A DNA stretch of 64,000 nucleotides from Candidatus Baltobacteraceae bacterium (GTDB lineage Bacteria; Vulcanimicrobiota; Vulcanimicrobiia; Vulcanimicrobiales; Vulcanimicrobiaceae). The translations under genes were made by a program, and so were the position numbers. Below, piece after piece: positions 35,338 to 44,249 of this stretch. Below the pieces are notes generated by a model. It was given only the letters and a program-made list of their open reading frames with translations. It was not told the origin of the DNA and ran no database searches. Numbering within the stretch: position 1 is the first letter of the stretch; each line of letters starts with the position of its first letter. The DNA lies in assembly GCA_036489885.1 (NCBI GenBank), contig DASXEW010000003.1, positions 744,001-808,000 of the forward strand. The letters run 5' to 3'.

Positions 35338-36905
35338 GCCAGTGGTTGTTGTTCGAAGTCGAAGGCGTTCAGAAGCGGATTTGCGCGCATGTCGTGCGAG
35401 CCGAGGCTAGGCAGCCCAAAGCGGCGCTCAATCAGCGCGAGAATCGAAGCGGTCTCATATTTAGTGTGATCGACGAAGTGGGGTTTTGCGTATGGAGATA
35501 CGATGATTGCGGGGACGCGGGTTCCCGGTCCCCACTCGTCGACCTTCGGCGGCGCCACATGATCCCAACGTCCGCCGTTTTCGTCGTAAGTGACGATGAT
35601 GACGGAATCTTTCCAATAAGATGACGTGCAGATCGCGCTTATGAGCTTCTGGAGGTGCTGACCGCCGCGCGCGAGCGTCGAATAGTTGGGATGCTCGTTG
35701 TCGAGGCCGACCGGCTTGACGAAGACGACGCCCGGCAGCGTCTTGCTTTCGAGGTCGCTGAAGAAGTGCGATTCGTCTTGAAGATGCTCGGCTTTGGCCG
35801 CCGAGCCGTCAGTGCCCCATCGTTGAAAATATGCGAACGGCTGGTGATGATACTGGAAGCACAATCCCGCGGGCGTCGGATTCGGGTCAGCCGCGCTAGG
35901 ATTCGGGCAACCGTTTGCGCGTGGATCGTGCGCGAGCGCAAGATCCCAACCGCCGCTATACCATTTCCACGAAACGGATGGCGAGTGATCGGTCAAAAGG
36001 TCACCGATCGTCTTTTGTGACGGCGGAATTGGGCGTAGGAGCTGGTCGGGCTTTACGCGGCTTGGATGCGGGCTATTCTGGGTGAACGTCGTGTTCACGA
36101 CCCATAGCGGTCCGCTGCCGCCCGGTCGCGGCATCGTCGTGAGATTCGAATCGTTGAGCGTGTGCGTTTTGGGATCCCACGACGAAGCGAAACCTGGTGC
36201 GCCGGCGGGTAACGGCTGATTCCACTCGGGCGTGCACGCGCAGATCAACCACTGATGGTTCAGGTACGAGCCGCCGAACGCGCTGTGAAAAAAGTTGTCG
36301 GCGAGCGTGTAATGCTGCGCGATAACCCCTTCGGGGAGATGCGTCGCATTGTAGTAGCCGAACACCAGTCCGGGGTTGCTCGCGTACGCCGAGAACTTGT
36401 CCATGGGCGCCGGACCGGCGGCCTCGAGTGCGCCGTTGTCGATTTGCAACTGCTCGTGCCAGAAGATGTGCCAGAGATCGCCCGTCAGCGCAGACGTCGG
36501 AATGAAATCAGTCAGGTCGTACGGCCGCAGCGGAAGTCCGAGCGGAATGTGCGGATCTTGCTCGCCGCCGGCGAGACCTTGCCAACCACAGGGCCATGGG
36601 CCGGTCGGACGACCCGCGCGAATGAGTGCCGGCGGAAGTCCAGTCATCGCCGTATAGTTGTCTGACCCCGTCGGACATTGGAGCTGCGGCGTTCCGCGGC
36701 CGTGCGCACCGTTCGCGCCCGGATACTCGGAATAGAGCCCATCGAAGCTCCAGTTCTCTTCATATATAACGATGATGTGGTTGATCTTCGAACGTAAGCC
36801 CGCAAGCTGGGACTCACCTATCGGCGCGGCGCTCGTATCGACGGCGCCGGTGAAGGCGCAGAACGAAAAGAGAAACAACGCAGCGGTACGCACAAACAGT
36901 CGCAT
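35322..36905 (-). CDS. Secreted phosphoesterase (phospholipase C/AcpA family)
   Basis: 527 residues with a signal peptide (about 1-27). The N-terminal IIVIYEENWSFDGLY and the C-terminal IIVTYDENGGRWDHVAPP carry the metal-binding and nucleophile positions of the phosphoesterase superfamily that includes phospholipase C and acid phosphatase AcpA. DNFFHSAFGGSYLNHQW is also typical. It would release phosphate from phospholipids or organic phosphate outside the cytoplasm. The stop codon overlaps the start of the multicopper oxidase. Confidence 0.88.
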   Translation of the reverse strand: MRLFVRTAALFLFSFCAFTGAVDTSAAPIGESQLAGLRSKINHIIVIYEENWSFDGLYSEYPGANGAHGRGTPQLQCPTGSDNYTAMTGLPPALIRAGRPTGPWPCGWQGLAGGEQDPHIPLGLPLRPYDLTDFIPTSALTGDLWHIFWHEQLQIDNGALEAAGPAPMDKFSAYASNPGLVFGYYNATHLPEGVIAQHYTLADNFFHSAFGGSYLNHQWLICACTPEWNQPLPAGAPGFASSWDPKTHTLNDSNLTTMPRPGGSGPLWVVNTTFTQNSPHPSRVKPDQLLRPIPPSQKTIGDLLTDHSPSVSWKWYSGGWDLALAHDPRANGCPNPSAADPNPTPAGLCFQYHHQPFAYFQRWGTDGSAAKAEHLQDESHFFSDLESKTLPGVVFVKPVGLDNEHPNYSTLARGGQHLQKLISAICTSSYWKDSVIIVTYDENGGRWDHVAPPKVDEWGPGTRVPAIIVSPYAKPHFVDHTKYETASILALIERRFGLPSLGSHDMRANPLLNAFDFEQQPLACHSS

Positions 36906-36947
36906 ACCAAGAATGATTAGCGCGCTAAGGCTAAGATTACTTTAAGG

Positions 36948-37694
36948 TCAACCCGCCATCCGAAAGTTTTCGCCTAGGAAGAAACGTCGCGCTTCGGGGT
37001 TGTCGACGAGCTCCTCGGGGACTCCGGACGCGATTACCTTTCCGTTGTGAATCACGTACGAACGGTTTGTTATGGCGAGCGTGTCGCGCACGTTGTGGTC
37101 GGTGATCAAGATGCCGTATCCGTCGCCGCGCAGCTCCGCGATGAGCCGTTGGAGCTCGGAGACCGTAAGGGGATCGATCCCACTGAATGGCTCGTCGAGC
37201 AGCAAATATGACGGCGCGGTGACGAGCGCGCGTGCCACCTCGACGCGCCGTTGCTGTCCGCCCGAGATCGTGTCGCCGCGCATCTCGATGATGGGCTGAA
37301 GATTGAAGCGCTCGACCACACGTTCGAAGATCGCGGCGCGCCGCTCCGGCTCGGAGTCGCGCATCTCGAGGATTAAGCGCAGGTTGTCGGCGACACTGAG
37401 CCGGCGAAAAATCGAACGCTCCTGTGAAAGATATCCGAGACCTTGCCGGGCGCGTTCGGACATCGACATCTCGGTGATGTCCGTCCCGTCGACGATCATT
37501 TTGCCGCCGTCAGCCTTGACGTTGCCGACGATCATGCCGAAGCTGGTCGTTTTGCCGGCGCCGTTCGGTCCGAGTAGCCCGACGATTTCGCCGGGTTCGA
37601 CCCGAACCGTCACGCCATCGACGACCCACCGCGCGCCATAGCGCTTCCGGAGGTCCTCGGCGACAAGCGCGCGCGCAGGTTCAGCCATTGTCAT
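36948..37694 (-). CDS. lptB: LPS export ABC transporter ATPase LptB
   Basis: 248 residues from ATG 37694; a second ATG at 37688 is possible, and a long upstream extension is rejected because it runs through the divergent phosphoesterase. Walker A is GPNGAGKTT, the signature SGGQQRRVEVARAL and Walker B LLLDEPFSGIDP. The close match to LptB (GYLSQERSIFRRLSV, GILITDHNVRDTL) implies lipopolysaccharide transport and thus an outer membrane. The membrane partners LptF/G and LptA/C are not in this window. Confidence 0.92.
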   Translation of the reverse strand: MTMAEPARALVAEDLRKRYGARWVVDGVTVRVEPGEIVGLLGPNGAGKTTSFGMIVGNVKADGGKMIVDGTDITEMSMSERARQGLGYLSQERSIFRRLSVADNLRLILEMRDSEPERRAAIFERVVERFNLQPIIEMRGDTISGGQQRRVEVARALVTAPSYLLLDEPFSGIDPLTVSELQRLIAELRGDGYGILITDHNVRDTLAITNRSYVIHNGKVIASGVPEELVDNPEARRFFLGENFRMAG

Positions 37695-37718
37695 CCGGGG
37701 AGAGTTCTCAATCCACAT

Positions 37719-38435
37719 ATGCGAGTCCTGATCATCTCCGATATTCACGCAAATCTTGAGGCATTGCGCGCCTTGCCCGCAGCCGACGCAATCGTCTGTG
37801 CCGGCGATGTGGTTGGCTTCGGCCCCGACCCGAGCGGCGTCGTTGCGGAGCTGATGCGTTTGGACGTGCAGTGCGTTCGAGGTGAAGAAGACGACGCGGT
37901 CGCGCGCACGGCAAAGCAGCATCCCGTCCCGCCTGCGCTCGTTCAGGCGGCGAAAGCGCATCGCGATCATGCGCGCGCATCGCTGAGTGCGGCGCAGATG
38001 CGTTGGTTGCGTGCGCTGCCACCCGAGCTCGAGCTGACGCTGGACGGAGTGCGCATCGGAATCACGCACGCCTATCCCGGAGATTACACGCGCTACGTCG
38101 CTCCGACGCCCGAAGAGCTCTCGCGAACCATGCGAGCATTCCCGCACTGCGACGTCGTCGTCGTCGGGCACACGCACCGGCGCGGAACATGGAAAGGACA
38201 AGCACTCGTCGTCAATCCGGGCAGTGTCGGAATGCCGCAGCGGCCCGGTTACGCATCGTACGCGTTCCTCGAAGGCGGAAAAGTGCGATTCGGTTCGGCG
38301 CGCTACGATCCGAGCGAGACGCTAGCCGCCATGCGTGAGCTCGGCATCAGCGAAGAAGCCTATCACGAATACGAAGGGGAGTTAACGCGCGGGTCGCTGC
38401 GTCCGCATCAACGGCTCGCTCGCGCGTCCGGCTGA
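37719..38435 (+). CDS. Calcineurin-like metallophosphoesterase with altered GNHD motif
   Basis: 238 residues, divergent from lptB with only 24 nt between starts. The metal motifs SDIHANL, AGDVVGFGPDP and GHTHRRG, and the NPGSVGMPQ tail of the YfcE-like group, are present. The GNHD motif reads G55-E-E-D58, so the metal-ligand Asn and catalytic His are both Glu. Some phosphodiesterases tolerate changes here, but losing both suggests altered catalysis. The 3' end overlaps the convergent TPR/ATP-grasp gene by 28 nt. Confidence 0.85.
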   Translation: MRVLIISDIHANLEALRALPAADAIVCAGDVVGFGPDPSGVVAELMRLDVQCVRGEEDDAVARTAKQHPVPPALVQAAKAHRDHARASLSAAQMRWLRALPPELELTLDGVRIGITHAYPGDYTRYVAPTPEELSRTMRAFPHCDVVVVGHTHRRGTWKGQALVVNPGSVGMPQRPGYASYAFLEGGKVRFGSARYDPSETLAAMRELGISEEAYHEYEGELTRGSLRPHQRLARASG

Positions 38436-39853
38436 ATGCGCTCGCGCATCATCGCGTGTACGGCTTCGATGATGTGCTCGACCGGTTTGCGCCGGTAATC
38501 CCAGATCGGTTCGGACGGCGGCGGCTGCACGATCATCGTTGCGTTTGCTTCGAATAACACGACTTTGCCGCTCGGATCGATCGAGAAGTCGATGCCGCCG
38601 TAGTCGAGCGCAAGAGTCTCGACGATCTTTTCGAGCGCAGCGAATGCGCGTTCGCCGATTATGCCGCGCGGATCCGCGAGGAACGCCGCGTCTTCGGCGC
38701 GGTGACTTTCATTGTCGACCATGTCGGCGCTGAAATAGTGGACTTTCCAGTCGTTCGAGACGGCGAGATGCAGCGGAAAGAGTTTGCCGTTCACCGTGAT
38801 CATGCGGTACTTGCGAAATGCGCCGTCGGCGTTATGCGTATCGAGGAACGCGATTGCGATAACAGCATTCGCGGGCAGAGTTTTGAGCGCTTTTGCGACG
38901 TCATCCGGATGATCGACTTTCACGAAATGCTGTCCCGTGTGAAAACCGGGCGCACGCAGCAGCACGGGCCACGTAAAGCCGCTCGCTTGGAGAACTGCCG
39001 CGGGATCGGTGCGATCCAAGAGCCAGCGCGGAAAGATGGCGAAGCGCGGCGCGATGACGTCCGGTATCGCACCAAGACGCTCACCGTTTGCAACGCGTCC
39101 CGTCAGCAGGATAGTGCTCGGCGGATTGATGACCGGAGCTTCGCTGCGAGCCAGCAGCGTCGCCGCAGCCGTAAGCTCAAGCGCGCAGCGATCGGCATCG
39201 CCGATTGCATTGAACACGACGTCGTGTGGCGGAAGCGGTTTTTCCGCGTCATAGAAACCGACGAGCAGCGAAGCGACCGCGAAGATCCGGTTATCGAAGA
39301 GACTCTTCGTAGGAACGTTACCGTCGCTCTCGACGCCGAGGATCAACACGCGAATCGGTTCGCCGTCGCCTCGAAACCGCCCGAACGTAATCGGCCGATG
39401 CGTGTATCCGAGCCTTCGTTCGCGAGCGGCAGCTTGTTCGTCGCCGCGTTCAGAGAAGATCGATGCGAGCCCGTGATGCGCGGAGGCCATCGTAGGGTCG
39501 AGTTCGATAGCACGCTGGAAGTGCTCGGTTGCCTCATCGGCATGGCCTTCACCATGCAGAGTCGTGGCTAAATGGCTGTGAGCTATTGCGCTATTCGGAT
39601 GGCGCTCCACGAGCAGCCGGTACGCAGCAAGCGCGGCGCGCGGCGAGCGTCGATCCGTCAGCTGTACGGCGAGATTGTTGAGCGCGCCGAAATGGTCGGG
39701 ACGTTGGCGCAGCACGTCGCGATATGCTTGGATTGCATCGTCGGCACGTCCGAGCGCGCCCAGGATACACGCGCGCTCAAAGCTTTTATCGAGCGCATCC
39801 GGATCGAGGACGAGAGAAAGCTCCAGCTCGTCGAGCTGCATCTCCAGTGCCAT
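38408..39853 (-). CDS. TPR protein with C-terminal ATP-grasp-like domain
   Basis: 481 residues. Residues 1-145 hold about four tetratricopeptide repeats (for example AIAHSHLATTLHGEGHADEATEHFQRAIELDP). After a linker the C-terminal half looks like an ATP-grasp ligase: PVLLRAPGFHTGQHF for nucleotide binding, YRMITVNGKLFPLHLA in the core and the metal-binding end YGGIDFSIDPSGKVVLFEANATM. ATP-grasp enzymes join a carboxylate to an amine or thiol; the substrates here are unknown. It lies 22 nt downstream of the beta-lactamase-like gene. Confidence 0.75.
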   Translation of the reverse strand: MALEMQLDELELSLVLDPDALDKSFERACILGALGRADDAIQAYRDVLRQRPDHFGALNNLAVQLTDRRSPRAALAAYRLLVERHPNSAIAHSHLATTLHGEGHADEATEHFQRAIELDPTMASAHHGLASIFSERGDEQAAARERRLGYTHRPITFGRFRGDGEPIRVLILGVESDGNVPTKSLFDNRIFAVASLLVGFYDAEKPLPPHDVVFNAIGDADRCALELTAAATLLARSEAPVINPPSTILLTGRVANGERLGAIPDVIAPRFAIFPRWLLDRTDPAAVLQASGFTWPVLLRAPGFHTGQHFVKVDHPDDVAKALKTLPANAVIAIAFLDTHNADGAFRKYRMITVNGKLFPLHLAVSNDWKVHYFSADMVDNESHRAEDAAFLADPRGIIGERAFAALEKIVETLALDYGGIDFSIDPSGKVVLFEANATMIVQPPPSEPIWDYRRKPVEHIIEAVHAMMRERIQPDARASR

Positions 39854-39875
39854 TCGCGCGTAATGCGCGGGAAGA

Positions 39876-40841
39876 TCAGTCGGCGCCGGCGCTCTCGTCC
39901 TTCGAGGTGTCCGCGGGCAACCACATGCGCAAATCCGGCGAGAGGGGAGGCGCCGCGAGCGTCTCCGATGGATGCGCGAAGCTCTCGACCGGGGTGAGTC
40001 CCGAAGTCTCGCGCCAGCTCGCGAACTGAATCATTGCGTTGTAGGTGAGTCGCGAGACGCCACGGATAAAACTGCGTCCGACGTCAAGCGTCGGCAGTGA
40101 CGTCGTCATGACGGCGATGACGTACGGTTCGCGGTCGTCCTCGACGATCCCGACGTCGTTGAGCGTATCGTGCAGCTCGCCGGTCTTGTGCGCGATCTTC
40201 ACGTCACGCGGCAGTGGAACCGGCAACAAGCTATTGTGCGTCTGCCCTTCAAGGATCATCATCATTTGACGCGAGCTCCACTGATCGATTAGCTGGTCGC
40301 GTGCGATCGCATCGAGCAAGTGCGCCATGTCGGCCGCGCTGGAACGCAGCGAACGAATGTCTCCGTCGGAACGGATGTAATCGGCGACCTGCGTGCTCCG
40401 CAAGCCCAGTTCTTGCATCGTCGCGTTGATGCTCTGGCGGCCAACGAGACGAATCAGCATGTTCGTCGCAGTGTTGTCGCTCTGCGTGATCATCTTCCAC
40501 AGCAGCGTTGAAACGGTGTAACGGCTTCCGAGCGGCGCGTCACACAGTTCGCCCCAGCCCCAATCGCGATCGCTGGCCATCAAGTGAATGGTTTGATCGA
40601 GCGAGACGCGGCCTTGCGACATCTGCTCGAATACTTCGACCATCACCGGGACTTTGATCGTCGACGCGGCCGGCATGCTCGCGTTTGCGTTGATGCCGGA
40701 AATCGTGCCGGTTGCGAGATCTTCGATCGCAATTCCGACGCGTGCCGGAAGCCGCTGCGCCACGGTACGCAGTCGCGTTTGCAAATCGGAGAGTGGGTTC
40801 GACATCGCAGCGCACGGTGCACTCATACACAGCGACGTCAC
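39876..40841 (-). CDS. Class A beta-lactamase-fold serine hydrolase
   Basis: 321 residues from GTG 40841. Motifs are STIK (Ser60, Lys63), SDN (121-123) and HKTGEL. The omega-loop glutamate that deacylates penicillins in true class A enzymes is not evident (SDGDIRSLRSSAADMAHLL region), so it may be a peptidase or transpeptidase-like protein rather than a resistance enzyme. The same frame continues upstream into a good signal peptide core (FLVLVAIV) without ATG, GTG or TTG; only a CTG at 40877 is available. The true start is therefore uncertain. Confidence 0.85.
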   Translation of the reverse strand: MTSLCMSAPCAAMSNPLSDLQTRLRTVAQRLPARVGIAIEDLATGTISGINANASMPAASTIKVPVMVEVFEQMSQGRVSLDQTIHLMASDRDWGWGELCDAPLGSRYTVSTLLWKMITQSDNTATNMLIRLVGRQSINATMQELGLRSTQVADYIRSDGDIRSLRSSAADMAHLLDAIARDQLIDQWSSRQMMMILEGQTHNSLLPVPLPRDVKIAHKTGELHDTLNDVGIVEDDREPYVIAVMTTSLPTLDVGRSFIRGVSRLTYNAMIQFASWRETSGLTPVESFAHPSETLAAPPLSPDLRMWLPADTSKDESAGAD

Positions 40842-40930
40842 AATGGCAACAAGAACGAGGAACGTACGAACCTTCAGAGCCTTGTACCCCCGGGCGCCCC
40901 AAAGACAACTTGTTCGTTCGTCTCCTGGCG

Positions 40931-41782
40931 TTATCTTCTATATGGGACGCCGTCTGCAGCCGGCGCTCGAGCACGACCCGCGAATCCCGCGAGTGCGATC
41001 AGTGCGGCAACATACGGCAAAGCCTGCATGAACTCGACCGGAATGCCCGTGCGTTGGAGCGTGAATTGTAAAGCTTCGAACGCTCCGAAGAACAACGCCG
41101 CGGCGGCTGCGCCGAGTGGGTTCCAGCGTCCGAAGATCACGGCGGCGAGCGCGATGAAGCCGCGCCCCGCGCTCATCCCGTCGGAATATAAATCGAGCTC
41201 GGCCATTGCGAGGAACACGCCGCCCAGTGCCGCGAACGCGCCGCCGGCCGTCGTCGCCCAGAATCGTACGCGCAGCGGGTTGATACCGGCGACGTCGGCA
41301 GCGCGAGGATTCTCGCCGCATGCGCGCACGTGTAATCCCGGCCGCGTCCAAAAAAGGAAGACGTGTAAGAGCCCCGCGAGCGCGAGCGCCAAGCAGACCA
41401 TTGCAATCTCGCCGGTCGGCCCAAGCGCGTTCACTTCTTTTGATGCGCCGGGTTGTCCGAAGACGACGACGAGTCCGTACGCGGAGCCGCCCAGGGCGAT
41501 CAAATTGATTCCGGTTCCCGCGACGATCTGCTCGACGCGAAAACGAGTTGCAGCCAATCCCAGAATGGCGCCCAGCAGCGCGCCTGATGCGACGCCGCCG
41601 ATCGCGCCCAGAATTGCACTTCCGGTTGCAAACGAGATCGCGACGCCGCTGAACGCGCCGATTGCGATCATCCCTTCGAGCCCGATGTTGAGCACGCCGG
41701 AGCGCTCGCACAACACGCCGCCAAGCGCCGCGTAGACGAGTGGCGCAGACTTCACGAGCATCAGCCACAAGAATGCAAACAT
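40931..41782 (-). CDS. BMP-type nucleoside ABC importer, permease 2 (NupQ-like)
   Basis: 283 residues, about nine membrane helices. It belongs to the RbsC-like permease family (AALGGVLCERSGVLNIGLEGMI near the N-terminus; RACGENPRAADVAGI in the cytoplasmic loop). It partners the permease encoded just upstream, with which it shares a 1-nt TGATG overlap. Together with the ATPase and lipoprotein upstream it forms a nucleoside or purine importer of the YufNOPQ/BmpA type. Confidence 0.9.
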   Translation of the reverse strand: MFAFLWLMLVKSAPLVYAALGGVLCERSGVLNIGLEGMIAIGAFSGVAISFATGSAILGAIGGVASGALLGAILGLAATRFRVEQIVAGTGINLIALGGSAYGLVVVFGQPGASKEVNALGPTGEIAMVCLALALAGLLHVFLFWTRPGLHVRACGENPRAADVAGINPLRVRFWATTAGGAFAALGGVFLAMAELDLYSDGMSAGRGFIALAAVIFGRWNPLGAAAAALFFGAFEALQFTLQRTGIPVEFMQALPYVAALIALAGFAGRARAPAADGVPYRR

Positions 41783-42795
41783 CAGTCGGCTCCACTCCGC
41801 GTGATGATACGGCGGCCTGCCAAAACGAGGATGATCAAACCTTCGATTGCCGTCACGACGTCACGCGGAACGTTCGCGGCGGCCTGCATTCCGATTGCGC
41901 CGTTCTGCAGGATGCCGAAGACGAATGCGGCGACGGTAACCCACAACGGATCCAGCTCGCCGACCAGCGCGACCGCGATACCGATGAATCCGTAGCCGGG
42001 CGAGAGCGCGAGATTGAAGCGGTGCAGCACGCCCAGCACGATCGTCGCCCCGCCGAGACCGGCAATCGCGCCCGACGCCGTCATCGTCCAAAAGCGCATC
42101 TTCGCCAAGTCGATCCCGGCTCGCTGTGCCGTTCGCGGCGCGTCACCAACGGCGCGCAGTTGATAGCCGATCACCGTTGAGCGCAACAGCCAGCGCAGAA
42201 GAAATGCGAGCACGAGCGCCAGAACGAGCGCGATCGTCAATCGTGTATCCGGCAAGATCGTCGGAAGAAACGACGATGCAGGCAGCTCGCCCGTCTCGTT
42301 GCCTGCGCCCGTCGCGCTTTTCAAGGGTCCGGTTATCGCGTACGCGGCGACTTGAATCGCGACGTAGTTGAGCATCAGCGTGGCGATGACTTCGTTGGCG
42401 GAAAAGCGCGCGCGGAGCCAGCCTGCCAAAGCTCCCCACGCTCCGCCGCCGACAGCACCCGCGAGCAGTAGCACCGGGATTGCGATGAAGCCGGGTGCGA
42501 TGAACCGTTCGCCGATTACGCCCGCGAGCAAGCCACCGATGAGCAGCTGCCCCTCGGCGCCGATGTTGAACAGTCCAGCCCGAAATGCAAGCGCAATCGC
42601 AAGCGCCGGAAAAAGCAGTGACGTCGTCTGCACGAGCGTCTCGGCGGTCTCCGGAACGTTTCCGAGCGCACCAATCAGAAGCGCACTAAAACCATCGATG
42701 GGGTTTACGCCGGCGAGGAGCATCGCGAGGCTGCCGAACACCACGATGATTCCGAAGGCGATTGCCGCGTCGCGCGCGCCGCGTGAAAGGTTCAT
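41782..42795 (-). CDS. BMP-type nucleoside ABC importer, permease 1 (NupP-like)
   Basis: 337 residues, polytopic. It is an RbsC-like permease with the loop LRAVGDAPRTAQRAGIDL and ATLMLNYVAIQVAAY, typical of the longer of the two BMP-system permeases. The start overlaps the ATPase stop by 4 nt (ATGA). The substrate is inferred from the family: purine nucleosides or related bases. Confidence 0.9.
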   Translation of the reverse strand: MNLSRGARDAAIAFGIIVVFGSLAMLLAGVNPIDGFSALLIGALGNVPETAETLVQTTSLLFPALAIALAFRAGLFNIGAEGQLLIGGLLAGVIGERFIAPGFIAIPVLLLAGAVGGGAWGALAGWLRARFSANEVIATLMLNYVAIQVAAYAITGPLKSATGAGNETGELPASSFLPTILPDTRLTIALVLALVLAFLLRWLLRSTVIGYQLRAVGDAPRTAQRAGIDLAKMRFWTMTASGAIAGLGGATIVLGVLHRFNLALSPGYGFIGIAVALVGELDPLWVTVAAFVFGILQNGAIGMQAAANVPRDVVTAIEGLIILVLAGRRIITRSGAD

Positions 42796-44249
42796 GACGA
42801 GCCGGCCATCAGGGCGCCGATGCGTCCGCGATCGAACGCATCGCGGCTGAACTCGCCGACGACCTTGCCGCGATAGAGAACGACGACGCGGTCGGCGAGC
42901 GCGAATATTTCGTCAAGCTCGAACGAAATCAGAAGAATCGCAGTCCCGGCGTTGCGTGCTTCGATGAGGCGGGATTGCACGAGTGCGGCAGCTCCGACGT
43001 CGATCCCGCGCGTCGGTTGGTACGCGAGCACAAACGTTGGCTGGCCGGCGAGCACGCGTCCGACGACGATCTTCTGTTGATTTCCACCCGAGAGACCACT
43101 CACGCGTGCATCGACGCGAGGTGGTCGCACGTCGAAGCGCTCGACGATCGTCTGCGCAAACGCGCGCGTAGCGGCCGGATCGATCTGAAGTCCGCGCCGC
43201 AGCTCCGGATTGCGCTCGCGGCCGAGGATTGCGTTTTCGGTGACGCTCCAATCCAGGACCAGCGCTTCGTGCTGGCGGTCTTGCGGGATGATCTGCATTC
43301 CGCGTGCGATGCGGCCGCGCGGGCCGAGTGCGGAGGGCAGCTCCTCATCTCGAAATCGGATCGTGCCTTCGTATTCCGTCACGCCCGCAAGCGCATCGGC
43401 GAGCGCAGTTTGTCCGTTCCCTTCGACGCCCGCGACGCCTAGAATTTCACCGGCCGCAAGCGCGAGATCGAGACCGCCGATCTCATCCGGACCGGCTTTC
43501 GCGCGAAGCCCCGTGATGTGCAGGATGGGAAGCACCTGCCGCGGGAACGCAATTCGCTGCGCGAGCGGCGGGATCTCGCCGCCCACCATCGCGCGGGCGA
43601 GATCATCGGCAGTCGTTTGGGCTGTGTCGAAGCGCGCCACGATCTCCCCGGCGCGCATCACGCTCACTTTTGACGTGTAGGCAATCACTTCGGCCAGTTT
43701 GTGCGTCACGACGAGGATTGCGATTCCTCGCTTCGCAAGCCCGGCGATCGTCGTGAAGAACGACTCGATCTCGCTCGGTGCAAGCACCGCGGTCGGCTCA
43801 TCGAGCAGCAAAATTGCGGGCTCGCGTTCCAGCTCGCGCAGAAGCTCGACCCGTTGCTTGAGTCCGACCGGGAGCGTTTCGACGATTGCATCGGGATCGA
43901 CGTGCAGGCCGTAGCGTTCGCCAAGCTCGCGGACGCGCGCGCGCGCCGCGGCGACGTCGAGCCGCCAACCTTTGCGTGGCTCGCGACCCAGCAGCACGTT
44001 TTCCCAAACACGGAGGCGTTCGACGAGCTGAAAGTGCTGGTGGACGAGGCCGACGACGCCGTTACGCTCGATGGTTCCCTCGTCGGCAACAATCGCGCCG
44101 AATGCGATGTTCGCGAGAGTCGATTTCCCCGCCCCGTTCTCGCCGATCAATCCGACGATCGCGCCCGGCTCGAGATCGAGATCGACGCCGCTCACCGCGA
44201 CGAGATCGTCAAAGCGCTTAACGATCCCGCGCAGCGCGAGTGCCGGCAT
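42792..44249 (-). CDS. BMP-type nucleoside ABC importer, double ATPase (NupO-like)
   Basis: 485 residues with two fused ATP-binding domains, as in sugar and nucleoside importers of the RbsA/NupO class. The first has Walker A GENGAGKS, a Q-loop LVHQHFQLV and Walker B ILLLDEPTAVL. The second has the weaker GVEGNGQTALADAL, signature SGGNQQKIVVGR and AYQPTRGIDVGA, typical of the degenerate second half. Its start overlaps the lipoprotein stop by one base (TGATG). Confidence 0.93.
   Translation of the reverse strand: MPALALRGIVKRFDDLVAVSGVDLDLEPGAIVGLIGENGAGKSTLANIAFGAIVADEGTIERNGVVGLVHQHFQLVERLRVWENVLLGREPRKGWRLDVAAARARVRELGERYGLHVDPDAIVETLPVGLKQRVELLRELEREPAILLLDEPTAVLAPSEIESFFTTIAGLAKRGIAILVVTHKLAEVIAYTSKVSVMRAGEIVARFDTAQTTADDLARAMVGGEIPPLAQRIAFPRQVLPILHITGLRAKAGPDEIGGLDLALAAGEILGVAGVEGNGQTALADALAGVTEYEGTIRFRDEELPSALGPRGRIARGMQIIPQDRQHEALVLDWSVTENAILGRERNPELRRGLQIDPAATRAFAQTIVERFDVRPPRVDARVSGLSGGNQQKIVVGRVLAGQPTFVLAYQPTRGIDVGAAALVQSRLIEARNAGTAILLISFELDEIFALADRVVVLYRGKVVGEFSRDAFDRGRIGALMAGSS

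Noticed and set aside
37695-38201. A long N-terminal extension of LptB
   Set aside because: It overlaps the whole 5' half of the divergent metallophosphoesterase and adds sequence unlike any LptB.
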